Shown: piece after piece, positions 37,438 through 48,825 of the stretch
How positions within the stretch are numbered: position 1 is the first letter of the stretch
Layout: each line of letters starts with the position of its first letter
Assembly: GCA_000226015.1 (NCBI GenBank)
Contig: JH154024.1
Coordinates: 58,097-122,096 of the forward strand
Direction: 5' to 3'
DNA length: 64,000 nucleotides
DNA from: Mnemiopsis leidyi
Lineage: Eukaryota > Ctenophora > Tentaculata > Lobata > Bolinopsidae
The notes under the pieces: model-generated
Seen by the model: only the letters and a program-made list of their open reading frames with translations
Databases searched by the model: none
Told to the model about the DNA's origin: nothing
Translations under genes and position numbers: made by a program

Positions 37438-39164
37438 TCTAGTTCAATGAGACTTCCTTTGTCACTAGCTTTCCATATCATACTATTAATTTTGTCATGT
37501 TCCTAATTTCAGGCTAAGCTGCTACTGAAAGATTATGACTAAGATTATGGCTAAAAATACTGAAAAATTGCTATATAAAAGAACTGTTTGTTTGAATCAA
37601 ACATTAACCTATTACGAAAAGCACCCAAGATCGAGTTCTAGACTCTAGATTCTAGAGCTTAAGATTAACAGTGTCGGTATTATAATGTTCCCTCTTAAAT
37701 TATACGTGAGATCTTGTTCTAAACGTGAGATCTAGGCATCCATATATGGTCATAAAATGGGGCAGTAACCATAAGACAGCAAGCAGGTTCAAGAATACCT
37801 TGCTTGTTTTTCTATAATTGTTGGCTGACAAACGTGTCTGCAAAGTAAGCTTTAGTCAAGTGCGCCTATGTTTTCCCCCAGTTATACTCACGATAAAGCT
37901 CACTTTGGCACTCTAGAGAGGTCTACTAAAGTACTAAAGACGACACGGATGTGACTGGCTATTGGCTAACTGTATGGTTGTAGACGGAGGGTAACCAGCG
38001 GAAGTAAGTCTGATGGCGCTTCATTTCCGAGTACAGACAGTCCACCTCGTCAGACAATACACCCCAGGAGTCAGATTTCGGTTGATTCCGGTTCTAGCCG
38101 TATCCCACAGGTAGGCTTGTTCTCACCGCCGAAAACCCAAACTCACAAACAGACTTCAAAGTTAGAGCAGCGGGCGAATGGTTGATTTTATAGTTGAGTA
38201 GGTGTATGTCCTTGTTGTGATGTACATTGCAGCTGCTGCAGTAAGGTTGCTATAGTTGCTATGGTAACATTGCAGCTGCTACAGTAACGTTGCTATAGTT
38301 GCTATGGTAGCATTACAGCTGCTACAGTAACGTTGCTATAGTAACATTGCAGCTGCTATAGTAACGCCATCGTCCTGTGATATGTCAAGAAGTAAATTGC
38401 CAGGTTTGCCATTGCAGCATTACTATCACGTATGAGAGTATGGCGAATTGAGGAATAGGATTGCAACTTTGATTAATTATATAATGTAGACATGCCCAGT
38501 GTTGTCCACAAATATGTCAACCACGAGAGAGTAAATTCCTTGTTTTAGACTACGCCATCTTCACCGCGTAGAACTATCATTAGAGACAATTGTTCCTCAA
38601 CTCTGGTTAAATCCGCCAAGGGCTCCGGCCAACTTTATTCAGATGTACGAGCCGTTTAGACGTTTAGTTAATTCTTCGTGAGGATATATGAGCGCACTCT
38701 CCTGGAGTTAAATATTATGTCATCAACATATTTCAAATTGTTCCATATTTTAGAGGCTTAATTGATGATAAAATGTGGTTGCAAATTTTAATTTTTGATC
38801 CAGACTCATAAAAATCAAACGTAATTTTACAGCTTGTTTGCGTAACTTTCATGACCGCATTGCAGGTGCGTCGATGCGAATTAGCACGACCAAGTCTGAC
38901 TATTAAGTAGCGACAGATTTAGATATTTTCTATAAGTTTTTCACATTCATGTAACTGTTTTCATACCCGCTGGCAAGTAGTTACAAGTGTCGACTTCGCT
39001 CATGGATACATAAATGCACTTACTAATCTTAGAATCTTATGAGTCTCAAATATTTGCCTTGGAGTAGTGTTGAAAGAATTAGTCCTTACTGATATTAGTG
39101 TTTTGAAAAGGCCTCAAATAGCTGCAAACCAGTCATTTGTTTTCTGTCGAGTCTTATCCTATTC
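37438..39164. other. non-coding apart from the 38.2-kb repeat
   Basis: No supported ORF on either strand. Confidence 0.4.
38225..38365. repeat. imperfect tandem repeat of about 43 bp
   Basis: Three to four degenerate copies of a unit containing cattgcagctgctacagtaa and gttgctatagttgctatgg. The unit has internal CAGCTG and self-complementary parts. Confidence 0.75.
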
Positions 39165-39473
39165 CTAGCATTGTTCTGTAACGGACACGGTGCACGAATT
39201 GTGAGTCGACCTTTTCAAACATTCATCGATAGACGCATTGAAGCGGACATGCCTGCTGTTTACGAATTGTGCATCCAGCTCATTCAAATGTAATACGTTC
39301 TTGTCCGTGCCAGGCGAAGAAGCAGCGGCATATTCAGGAAGAGCGAGTTCGAAATTCTCAGCAGCTAAACTAAGTCCAGCTTGTCTAGATGTCGTAAAGC
39401 TGAGTACTGAGGACCAAAGGGGTGCAAAATAAGAATAGGCATAACCAGACAACTCAGCTTCTTTACTGAGCAT
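39165..39473 (-). CDS. possible coding ORF of 102 residues, unknown
   Basis: Opens with ATG and has coding-like codon use. It includes LSLAAENFELALPEYAAA and NVLHLNELDAQFVNSRHVRF, and ends CTVSVTEQC before TAG. Two good acceptor-like sites (tggtcctcag and gtactcag, around 39400-39411) lie inside the frame, so the real exon might begin there and be the last exon of a gene upstream on the minus strand. No family recognised; the length alone is not significant in DNA this AT-rich. Confidence 0.35.
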   Translation of the reverse strand: MLSKEAELSGYAYSYFAPLWSSVLSFTTSRQAGLSLAAENFELALPEYAAASSPGTDKNVLHLNELDAQFVNSRHVRFNASIDECLKRSTHNSCTVSVTEQC

Positions 39474-41162
39474 AATGCTCCTCTTTACTAGAATAAGGAC
39501 CAGTAATTCTTTATAAATGCTACTTTAACAAATGCTATTTTATCAAATTGCTAGGCTTGTTGTTTCTGAGTTGCAAAGTGCAGATATCCTAACTGGGCAC
39601 GGACCAGTGACTTGGCCCGGGCAAGTTAAATGTGAACTTTATGTGATAACCTCGTATAGTGACCTGTACTTGGCAACCTTGATATCGATAATTGGACACA
39701 TCGTATTTTGAAGTAACTTGTCAACATCCACTTAAAACTTTTGAATATTATATTTTGTAGATTCCCCCTCCTGACTACAATACCCATTATTATTTTGTCC
39801 GCTAACGATTTCTTTAACGGATAGGTGGCACTCATCACGACCAATTAAGATGATAATTTTAGTGATACGTATGCTATGATTTCTTTAGAAAAGACGATTT
39901 ATGCTTAGGCCGAGATGCACGTATGCGCCACATGTCAGCCAAGATGTTTGTGCCTTCGTGTTGAAATTAAACCACAATAACCACGTTTAGTGAAAACTCA
40001 AAACGCGGCTTAGTATTATAAAAGATAACAAACCTAGTATTTAGTTACGAAACGTTTAACGACATAATGTTCTTGTTAAAAACGTTTTGTCTATTTTGCA
40101 CTGCTTAATTCTTTAATTCTTTTTCGATATTTTACGAGGAAATTTATGAGTTTCCAATACTGAAAATTAAGAAGATAAGCCGTTTTTTAAACACATTCAT
40201 CATAATTAATTCCAGACTAATCGAAGGTTTATTGGTCTTTTAGATTAAACTACATTACAAACCGATCTCTAATTTTCTTTATTGTTGAAACAGCCGGGCC
40301 TTGCTCGTCCTCTATAGATTCTTGTATTATTTGCGATAATAATCAATAACTAAACTTGATATAAGGCAACTTGCAATAATAAAATACTCTGATTTACCCA
40401 TGCTACTTAAACCTGCTATTACTAAGCGACAGTAACCAAGTGACTTTGAAAGTAACCAAGTAACCAAGTAACCGTTACTTGGTTACTTTCTTACTACAAC
40501 AGAGACTTACATCCCCGAGCAGGTAGCCATGCCCCGGGTAAATGTCACAGCGTCAGCGTTAAGAAATCAACGTAGGATCGCAGCGGAGCGGGAACGCTTA
40601 AAGAAACAACGAAGAAGTATCAATTCCCCGTAAGTAGATCATACAACTTATATAGTGCTTGTTGCTTTCAGATTTCAGTTATTTGAAGTCTATAGAAGAG
40701 CGGCATTATACTGCAGCACTGGACATATTCGACAGTCAATAACTCATACTTATTTGGTCGTAAGTATTACTTCCGACTTTGACTATTCAGTATTACTTCC
40801 GACTCACTAGTTGTTGCTTACTTGGTCATGACAAGGATTGTAGTTTATAACCGAAACTTTTATCAGAGCTCAACTCAACAGTCCGCAACCAAAAGCACTT
40901 CAAAAAGAACAACAGTTCTTCCAGGATGAAAGGTTCTAGCTCTGTGTGCCAAATGCAAATTCATAAAAACGCTATCGTTGATCATTAGACATCCTCATAC
41001 TTATCAATAAAGCAATAAATGATAACAACTATACAGTGTATAGTATACACTGTTGCTACCTCAAAGTTGCTTCAGAGGTACAGTCCAATGTTGCAATAAT
41101 GTTGCAATAATGTTGCAATAATGTTGTGACCTATATACAACTAGAAAGCAACTTTATCATGA
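39474..41162. other. non-coding stretch with small repeats
   Basis: Contains a hairpin at 40448-40490 (17-bp arms gaaagtaaccaagtaac and complement), a 21-bp palindrome at about 41032-41052 and three to four 11-bp repeats (ttgcaataatg) near 41090-41125. A short basic reading frame near 40530-40630 (with RRIAAERERLKKQRRS) ends at a CCG|TAAGTAG-like sequence but has no usable GT donor there. Confidence 0.4.
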
Positions 41163-41306
41163 AGGACGGAATCTTTAGGGAGGGTCACAATCTTCCAATT
41201 TACATGATAGCGTTGTTCGCTATTGATTGGTCGTGTGTAACTTCTAATAGGTCAATCGCTGGCAAATATTAGTGACCTTCCGTCCCAGCCTAAAAACATC
41301 GTTCTT
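41163..41306. mobile_element. short palindromic MITE, copy 3
   Basis: Begins ggacggaatctttagggagg then gtcacaa; the middle has catgatagcg and attgattggtcg; it ends with gtgaccttccgtc and cctaaaaacatcgttct. Same plan as the element at 5087. Confidence 0.65.
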
Positions 41307-42216
41307 TATCGTTTGATTGTTTGTGCTATAGCCTGAATTCTAACCTCAGCAAATCGAAAAAGTATGATTCAATATGTGATCAGTTATATGTACTTTATCT
41401 AAAACTTTATCAAAGTATACATGAAATACAGTAAATTACTGATAAAAATGTATACCGTGAAAGGGATACTAAAACGTCGCTATGGAGCATAAATGCTCCC
41501 GACAAAACATAGCCCCTAGCAAGATTAAAAACTTGACTACATTATCTTAAACTTTGTGATTTCTCTCCTAACAGCTTAAAGCGATCATAATCTTATCGCT
41601 AAGCTATCTTGAAGTTGAACAAATTCTTCGACAGTTCAAATGAATTTAGACACTATGCTTCATTCCCGTTCTTGATGTTAGCCTATGTAACTCTTTTGCT
41701 GGCTGATTAGTAATTACATCATTATTCATAATGTCACTTGATTATATGTTTTAATTTGATGCAAGCCTGATCAAAATGACAAAATGTTTAATTGATCTTT
41801 ATGGATCTTAAATTGAAACTGAAGCTTTCCTACTATTAACGTGTCACCTGCACTAGTCGTGGACCTGTCAGGTTTGAAAGTGCCTTAACGCAACTTTGGT
41901 CATGCAATCGTCTATAATAATCTGTCAATGACAAATGTCAGCTTGACAGAATTTTAGAATTTTGCATACTGTCTTAAATTTAAATATTGTGTCATTGAAA
42001 TTGAACGCTTATACTGCTTTTTTACGATTTATTACGTCAACCGCGCGTCAACTCTCTCAAAATAGCTAGAAGGAACATCAGCTTGCCAACTGTATACGGA
42101 AAAATATTAAGTCATAACGAAATGTCAACATTGTGATTGCTTCAGCTTGATTCTAATATGATAGAGAAAAATTGAAATCTACTTGAATTATTCAATTTCG
42201 AAAATTAAACCACTTG

Positions 42217-42275
42217 TAAGTCTACCCATCAAACCACCTTTAAGTCTACCCATCAAACCACTTTTAAGTCTACCC
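42217..42275. repeat. 25-bp direct repeat, about three copies
   Basis: Three copies of aaaccacttttaagtctacc plus catc, with small variants. Confidence 0.8.
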
Positions 42276-42832
42276 AGATTGGTTGGCACCGCCTTCGACA
42301 TCCGACCAATAATAAAAAGTTATTATCTATCAAGAACGTAGTCGTTACTGATGATATGACTAATTCTAATAATCTTTCAGAGACTTGATACAAGAAGACG
42401 ATCCATTCAGTTTCAACGTTAATGGGCTCTTCAAAGAAGTGACAGGTAAGAATTTGTGAGAATTTATTATTGTAATTTTGTGGATATACTAAGGCAGCTG
42501 TAGTCAATGGACAGTCTGGCTAGTGACAGCAGTCAAAATACAGATACAAGAAGACAGTACAGTGTTATTATACGTGTTAAATATCCGGTAAAGTCAATAT
42601 TACTCTAATTCTCTATACCTAAATTAGTCAATATTCAATAATATAAGCTCAAATAATTGGATGTCAAACCAAAAAATATCCGGAAAAAATACCTGAACCT
42701 GATGAACTGATGATTGTTACGACAAATTTTCTGCACTATACGAAACGACACATGTCTTTATGTACAAAGAAGGTGCACATACTTCCTGGTGACATGTAAG
42801 ATTTGTCACCCGCCGACGATAAAGACATTTAC

Positions 42833-42951
42833 AGAGAAACGAATTTTGAGGAGTGGTCCCAAATGTTGACCAAAGAGAAGTTGGAAAGTAGTGCTTTTCA
42901 GCTTCTGATTGGTTAAAATTTGTGACCACTCCTCAAAACTAGATCATCTTC
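42833..42951. mobile_element. short palindromic MITE, copy 5 (divergent)
   Basis: Opens agagaaacgaattttgagga then gtggtcccaaatg, and closes aaaatttgtgaccactcctc. Terminal inverted repeats are clear, the middle is shorter than in the other copies. Confidence 0.6.
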
Positions 42952-43219
42952 TATATCAAAGTATCGAAGAAAGAAGTTAGGCATAACATCAAATCACCAC
43001 TTTAGAAATAAGCTGCGCGACAAGACAGTATAGATAGACGGTTTCATTATCTTAAAAATTAAGAATTGAATAGTTCACCATCCCTGCAGTATCAAAGATC
43101 ATCGTCCTCCCCGTAGACTATTTCCCTGGTCACCAGCATGGCGACGAAACATTACAATCACTGAATCACATAATGGCCCATGTCTGTACTTTTTGTTTCA
43201 CGGATTATTCCAAAAAGGT

Positions 43220-43429
43220 TCACGTATAATAAGTTTTGACACAGGATATGGACAAGTAATTGGCTGATAAAGAAGCACAGAAAAGAGAGACAATTATGAC
43301 TTGCTGGATCAATTGAAACGCGATCGCAGCTCTTTGTCCCACAGCATGTAATCCGTATTTCTTTCTGGCACTCTCATAGAGCATATGTGATTTTCCATTA
43401 AGTGTACGAGTAAGTTTACACAGTTGCAT
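43220..43429 (-). CDS. possible short membrane ORF, 69 residues
   Basis: ATG start, coding-like codons, a basic N-terminal half (LYESARKKYGLHAVGQRAA) followed by one hydrophobic segment (QLIQQVIIVSLFCASLSANY). No splice site or neighbour confirms it and I do not recognise it. Confidence 0.25.
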   Translation of the reverse strand: MQLCKLTRTLNGKSHMLYESARKKYGLHAVGQRAAIAFQLIQQVIIVSLFCASLSANYLSISCVKTYYT

Positions 43430-43732
43430 TTAAGCGAATCATTTTAGTTCTTTCCTAAGTTTTGAGACGGAGCGTCGGAGAAACATTTATTTTCGTGGAT
43501 AATGACCATTCAAACACGCGAAGATGTATTATTTTTGATGATCTTGCATGCGCAATGTCGCAATATAGTGCTATATGCAGTGCTGAACAAGCCAGTTCAT
43601 CATTAGGAGATTAAATTCCGCAAGACATTTCGGAGTTTCCGACACTCGGGACGCGGTGGACAATAATTAGGCGTGTTGTTTTCTTACTTGATACAGCTAT
43701 ACTTTCTAACTTGCTCTCGCTTTCATAATCAG

Positions 43733-43890
43733 TTCGAACATCTATTAAGCTGAGATTGGCAATATATTTGTGAGTCTAATCGGTTTTGCTCCTATGGTAT
43801 CCTTTGATAACCAGTTTGAACATCTATTAAAAGCTGAAATTTTCAATATATTTGTGAATCTGATCAGTTTTGCTCCTATGGTATCCGATA
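43733..43890. repeat. tandem duplication of about 80 bp
   Basis: Two adjacent copies, each containing agtttgaacatctattaa, caatatatttgtga and gttttgctcctatggtatcc, about 80-85% alike by eye. Confidence 0.8.
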
Positions 43891-44169
43891 AGGTTAAAGG
43901 GCTCGCAATTTAAAATTGCCAGTTTATATGTGACTGAATTCTTGACAGATAGCATTGCTATCACAAGGGATACAGCTACCTGTTGAGACAACATATTAGA
44001 CATCAAGAGAGAGTCCCCTGTCAACTCTCTGACAGTCAACTTTGAGGATCACCCCGTCAGATCCCTTCATTTAACCTGCTTAAGGTCCAAGCTGCAGACC
44101 CTGGGGCCTGACACAGCCCTGGGTAACGAACAGTTAACCTATCAATTTTGGTCACTCACAATTCAGATG

Positions 44170-44970
44170 CACCTACTCACGTCACCACCTTTAACCGCCG
44201 CTAGTCGTCTTCTAGCCGCTCATATTATGAGTGTATGAATCATGACCCCCGCCGCTAGTCCTCTTCTAGCCGCTCATCTGATCATGATGAGTGTATGAAT
44301 TAAACTCCTCTGCCTCTGACAGTGGAACATCGTACAAAACCAGCCAAGGGGAACTGGTAGAAGCTAACTCAGAAATGTACCTTAAACAAATTGACAACAA
44401 AACACCACATATCAGATACATCTATGGAAAAACGCCCCCTATCAGTATCACGTAAAAGCGCATTATCAGCTGGACACACGCAGCAAAACAAGCAAGGATA
44501 CGTCAAACCCAATACATAACTCAAGGCAAATCACACTAGATCGAGTAATACCAGTATCACACTCGATCCCCTCACACACACCAATCGCAAGCCTAAACCT
44601 CGAGGATTACCTAGCAGGACCGCCAGCAAAACGCGGTGGAAGTTCCTCGTAGTATTTACTACCACTATTCCGGAAGGGTGTCTCGACACCTGACTCCCAA
44701 TAGGTTCTAGGAGTCCTTCAATGACGGATCACTATGGTAGATGTCCTTCGGGACATCACCGATCCACCAGGGCCATAACCACGTTATGTCCTTCAGAAGT
44801 ACCAGCCTGGCGAACCCCCAGCCCAGCCGGGTACGGCCTATGCCTGCACCGGAAGAGTTCCATGAGACGTTAGCCACAAGGCGTACGTAGCCTCCTTGTC
44901 AAAACGGGAAGGCAAAGTGAGTGCTCACAGAAAAAAGGGATACTGCCTAAGAGTGCCTAACATTGCCCGA
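44170..44970. other. GC-richer island with strong hairpins, probably repeat- or RNA-derived
   Basis: Base composition changes sharply from the flanks. At 44205-44300 a segment ccgctagtc.tcttctagccgctcat is duplicated. Further on are several hairpins: 44677-44681 with 44686-44690 (ggtgt/acacc, CTCG loop); 44740-44746 with 44751-44757 (gatgtcc/ggacatc around a TTCG tetraloop), enclosed by 44726-44730 with 44761-44765 (ggatc/gatcc); and 44774-44779 with 44783-44788. No ORF explains it. It could be the untranslated part of a retroposon or an unknown structured RNA; I cannot assign a family. Confidence 0.45.
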
Positions 44971-45521
44971 CATTTTTTCGGATCACGAATCCTGAAGCAT
45001 TGTCACTATTTATGCATGAACGACCAACTGTTGACGCTGTCCTTTAGATTTGTGCCAATTTACAGCTAATGAGTTAAGGAGGAAGATGAATTGAAACGAA
45101 TTTGGCTTATCGGCAGTATAGGCAAAAATGCGAGCTCTGCCTCTATGTCGTACCGAGGTTCTTAGTAGCCTTAAAGGAGACTCAGTATCAGCACTCATTC
45201 TCAACATCCACTCTGCCCATAATTAACAATAATACTTGTACTTAATGGCAAGGACCCCGTCTTCCGGCCAGAAAATCTGCCGATTCCTCCGGCTTCTTCC
45301 CTCATGCGATCCCTCCACATAAGCGCATTGACGATGTCCGTCTTAATCTTATGCAGTGTAAAACTAATATGATAGATTTTCGAAGATGTCCAAACGAAAT
45401 TCGTTTGAAACTTAATAGCTCTCAAGCTTTTGTGCACACGTCATGATGAAATTGTAGTAGATGTTTTGTACGTATTTCCAAAATTTGTCTAATATTGCAC
45501 CATTTACTCGCCAAGAAAATC

Positions 45522-45723
45522 ATGTTCCATGCCAACCTAAAGATTGGAAGATTCAAGAAGAAACAGAAAAAGAGCTCATCTTCTAAAGAAGTTACCGTAC
45601 AAAAAGACGACGAGTTTCTCGGAAATCTACTGAAAAGATGCGAGAATCCGGCTCCAGGAATGAGGCAAATTCGTTTGAGTGTGACAGGAGACCCATTCGA
45701 TTTGGAGGAGTCAGAGTTGGCCT
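45522..45723 (+). CDS. alternative first exon 1 (67 residues, phase-1 donor)
   Basis: First in-frame ATG, basic start (KIGRFKKKQKKSSSSKE), then an acidic end (DPFDLEESELA), ending at T|GTAAGT, phase 1. No acceptor precedes it, so it reads as a first exon. It belongs by phase and composition to the set at 46651, 53606, 54599, 55755 and 61140, but differs in donating T where the others donate G to the split codon. If it were spliced to the acceptor at 46612 the frame would stop at once, so its partner lies elsewhere. Product unknown. Confidence 0.6.
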
Positions 45724-46650
45724 GTAAGTAAAAATAAAGGGGGGGATCTCAGTGTTTATTACTGCCAGATTAATTTATCAGCTATTCATTATATTCATTC
45801 TGGCCTGAAAGGAAAATTAAATGAAAACATCAAAAATCCATATTTGACTATAAAATACTAGATTTAGCGGGATGTTATATTGCAATTGTTTATAGAAGTT
45901 TTGCACCATCCGGGTCTTATGAAATTTATCTGAAAAGACGATTCTGTTTCCATTTAGCTATAAATTACAGTCACGAGAGTCGGGAATATTCTCGAATATA
46001 GGAAATCTTTCTTGAACTCTAATACTCAGACTCTACTATGACTCTATAACTCAAAATTATTATTAATATTAAGAGTAATTCCGCGCATAGCATGTGAGAA
46101 AGTCGTTCAATTTCATAATCAGAGACAGAGCGATGAGGCGGCAGGATTATTGATAACCTGTCTCTTGGGGAAGGGACATTGAGGGGCACCCTAACTTAGG
46201 GCACCTTCTAGATGATTAAAGTAAGAAAACAAAAGTGTGTCCCAGATTAAAATCGCATCTATACAATGATATAGGTTCTGCAGATACCGCGTATCCTGAA
46301 AAGTAGGCCGGCAACTTTGATATTTCCAACTTAGCTTGGGCTGAACAGGTCGCTGTAATTATCTAGAACTTGACCGAAACTAAACGGATGTGGTTCATTA
46401 GATATTTTAAAGATCGGTAGCTCTGTATAACTAAGACAACCACAGAGGACTCGATCATTAAATTTTGCTAGATCACACACACGTTTCCGCTTAATTCTTT
46501 AAAATTAGTTTGAGTAAATTGCTTTACAGTTAGCCTCGTTTGATCTGTGTCTATCGGGAGAAAACTTCCAGAATAGCAGAATCAGAACAGGAATAGGACG
46601 CACTGTTTCAGAAAAAAGGCAGAGTCACCCTGTTGGAAGGCGATTTCTTA

Positions 46651-47047
46651 ATGCCAGTTTTTGATAACTCTCCCAAGAATATGAGAACCCGAAATTCATT
46701 CCAAAAGCTCTTGAGAAGTCCTCTCAGCAAAAAATCAGTTGTTGAACTCGATATCGAAAACAAAGTGACTCCACCGCAAGTTAGAGCTGTGGGAAACTCA
46801 CCGTTCCAGAATATACCCCGAATATCAAGAGTGCATTTGGGCCGCGAAACACCCTTTCAAAATCTGTCCCGTAAGCCGATGCTGTTTGACGCGTATCGCA
46901 GCACTTCGTCGGAGAAAACAGACGGTTCCGGTTCCTTAACTAAATCCATGTCTGTCACTGTCTGTCCTTTTGATGGAATCAAAAGGCAGAGTCCTCGGCA
47001 TGGGGAGAGCAGGAAACTTACAATTTGGGAAAAAGGCCGACTTTTCG
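46651..47047 (+). CDS. alternative first exon 2 (132 residues, phase-1 donor)
   Basis: ATG start; a good acceptor (cgcactgtttcag) lies 39 bases upstream, so a non-coding 5' exon is likely, or coding could begin in frame before the ATG (KKGRVTLLEGDFL). Ends TTC G|GTAAGT, phase 1. Contains a short motif three times: SFQKLLR, PFQNIPR and PFQNLSR. Basic and Ser-rich, with KRQS and SRKLT near the end; no membrane segment. Fits the same set of phase-1 initiating exons. Family unknown. Confidence 0.65.
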
Positions 47048-47120
47048 GTAAGTTTTTCTTCTTCATATGCTAAGGTTTGACAAGGTTATCTTAATGTTAA
47101 TTAATATGAGAAATTAAATA

Positions 47121-47268
47121 AAGGGATTTTTGGAAGGGGTCACAAATGTTTTATATCATCTGACAGCGGTTGACATATGAGAAGTTAGATAAGACCAATC
47201 AAAAACGCTCTATAACGTGGAATAATTGATTTGTGAATTGTGACCCCTCCCCAAAAATGCTTTTCTCT
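47121..47268. mobile_element. short palindromic MITE, copy 4
   Basis: Best-preserved inverted termini: gatttttggaaggggtcaca at the left and tgtgacccctccccaaaaat at the right, followed by gcttttctct. It lies between first exon 2 and the sulfotransferase gene. Confidence 0.72.
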
Positions 47269-47619
47269 GCCGTTCCAAGTACACTTTTCTACAGTCATAG
47301 CTAACATGGCTATGTTATATTCTTTGTATTAAACAAGTTTTTTTGTATCCCTCTACACTCTTTTCGAAATAGAATAACCCAGGTTAAAGATGTTATTAAA
47401 ACTTTCACGTTCTCATGGAATACTGGAATAGCCATTACCAAAACGCTGATGGCTGCACAACGTAGAATGTAAATTGTTCAGTGTACTGTCTCACTGTATG
47501 ACAGTGTTTCATGAGGAGACTCTGTACACATGTATTAATTGTAGTCTTCATCATGTGTGTCATATAAGCATGGTAACAATGCGTTAGTGCACTCGAAATT
47601 AAAGTTACGGTATGGTAAT

Positions 47620-48825
47620 ATGGTGCATTGGGGAAGAGTTTTCTATCGACATCGCCTGAAAATGAGAAGCACTTTGAAAGCTTTGTTTCATTTGTCAGTT
47701 GTTGCTTTCGTAGTGTTTGAGTTGCTGTTGAAGTATTACGGACCGGAATGCCTGACTTTCGATTGTCTTGTCTTGAATATCACCGAAATTAGAATACCAG
47801 TAAAATGGAATGAAAAAGCTCCAACAGATATTTCTTCCCTTGCCATAAGAACCACGAGCAAGTCACCAAATCTCAAAGAACTCACGGGAGAAGAGCGGGC
47901 AATCCTCGCTAGATCTCGATGTAGGGAAGTGTACGGTGGCAATCTTCTTTCGACTCCAGTCAACTTGGAGTATCCCTTCGAGAACAGGGTATTCTTAGAC
48001 CACCACGCAAAACTGGCGTACTGTGCGATAGCAAAAGCGTACAGTTCGAACATCAAGAGGGTGATGATGTATTTAGCAAAACCCAATAGTTACAAGTCCA
48101 TAAACAAACTCAAGAACGATATCAGTCCGATTAATAAAATCTTTTACCCTCACCAGCTAAATTTTTGGCCTAATTCAACTGTTTTGAAGCACTTTTCAAG
48201 TTGGGAACAATCTAGGCAATTAAGCAATTACTACAACTTTGTAGTTGTGAGAGATCCCATCCTTAAAGCAATATCTGCATACAGAGACAAATTCTTCAGT
48301 AAAACCAACGATACATTTCACAAGTATTTCAGAGAGTCAACAGGTAAGATTATCTGCCGGGCAATGGCCAAATATCTCGAACGACCTGACGCTAACAAAT
48401 ACCTCAAATCAGCCACTGTAGACTGTACACGAAATCCAGCGTATATGGACTTGCAAGCTTTCTTGGCATGGTCTTTCTTGGTTCCAGACCAGTTCAGACC
48501 TCATCAACACGACAATCTGAACCCTCACTGGGCACTTTCCGTCCCTATCTGTAGAATTTGTCACCCGAATGTAAACTATAATTTTATTGGCCACTTTGAA
48601 ACGGGCTTGAAGGACATTTACGACATATTCGACAGGGCAAATTGGGACTTTCCTTTTCCTAATGTAAGTGACACATCAATTAGTGAAGAGGAGGAGAACA
48701 CATTTAGAAAAGAGGTGGAATCGTTGTCGGGTGAGTTTATGAAGGAGCTAAATAGGGCTGTGGTCACTGAGAGATATATCCTTGGCTATACTAATGAGAG
48801 ACCTGCAATTATCAGCAGGCATTAG
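47620..48825 (+). CDS. carbohydrate sulfotransferase, HNK-1/CHST8-14-like (Sulfotransfer_2), intronless
   Basis: 401 residues from the ATG at 47620; the frame is open 21 codons further upstream, but without an ATG. Type II Golgi topology: short basic tail, one membrane anchor (about 17-39), stem, then the catalytic domain. The 3'-phosphosulfate loop is well kept (FVVVRDPILKAISAYRDKF, 207-225), and the family end motif is present (PHWALSVPICRIC, then YNFIGHFETGLKD, about 302-331). The 5'-phosphosulfate (PAPS) loop around 134-148 reads CAIAKAYSSNIKRV: the Lys remains but the Pro before it and the usual Cys-Thr/Ser-Asn-Trp are altered. Four NxS/T sites (53, 185, 230, 348) suit a Golgi lumen protein. 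The family moves sulfate from PAPS to glycan hydroxyls; acceptor unknown here. A poly(A) hexamer lies at 49184-49189. It sits between phase-1 first exons on the same strand. Confidence 0.9.
   Translation: MVHWGRVFYRHRLKMRSTLKALFHLSVVAFVVFELLLKYYGPECLTFDCLVLNITEIRIPVKWNEKAPTDISSLAIRTTSKSPNLKELTGEERAILARSRCREVYGGNLLSTPVNLEYPFENRVFLDHHAKLAYCAIAKAYSSNIKRVMMYLAKPNSYKSINKLKNDISPINKIFYPHQLNFWPNSTVLKHFSSWEQSRQLSNYYNFVVVRDPILKAISAYRDKFFSKTNDTFHKYFRESTGKIICRAMAKYLERPDANKYLKSATVDCTRNPAYMDLQAFLAWSFLVPDQFRPHQHDNLNPHWALSVPICRICHPNVNYNFIGHFETGLKDIYDIFDRANWDFPFPNVSDTSISEEEENTFRKEVESLSGEFMKELNRAVVTERYILGYTNERPAIISRH

Noticed and set aside
43827-44039. 70-codon minus ORF next to the 80-bp tandem duplication
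   Set aside because: Starts at TTG and partly translates the duplicated repeat.
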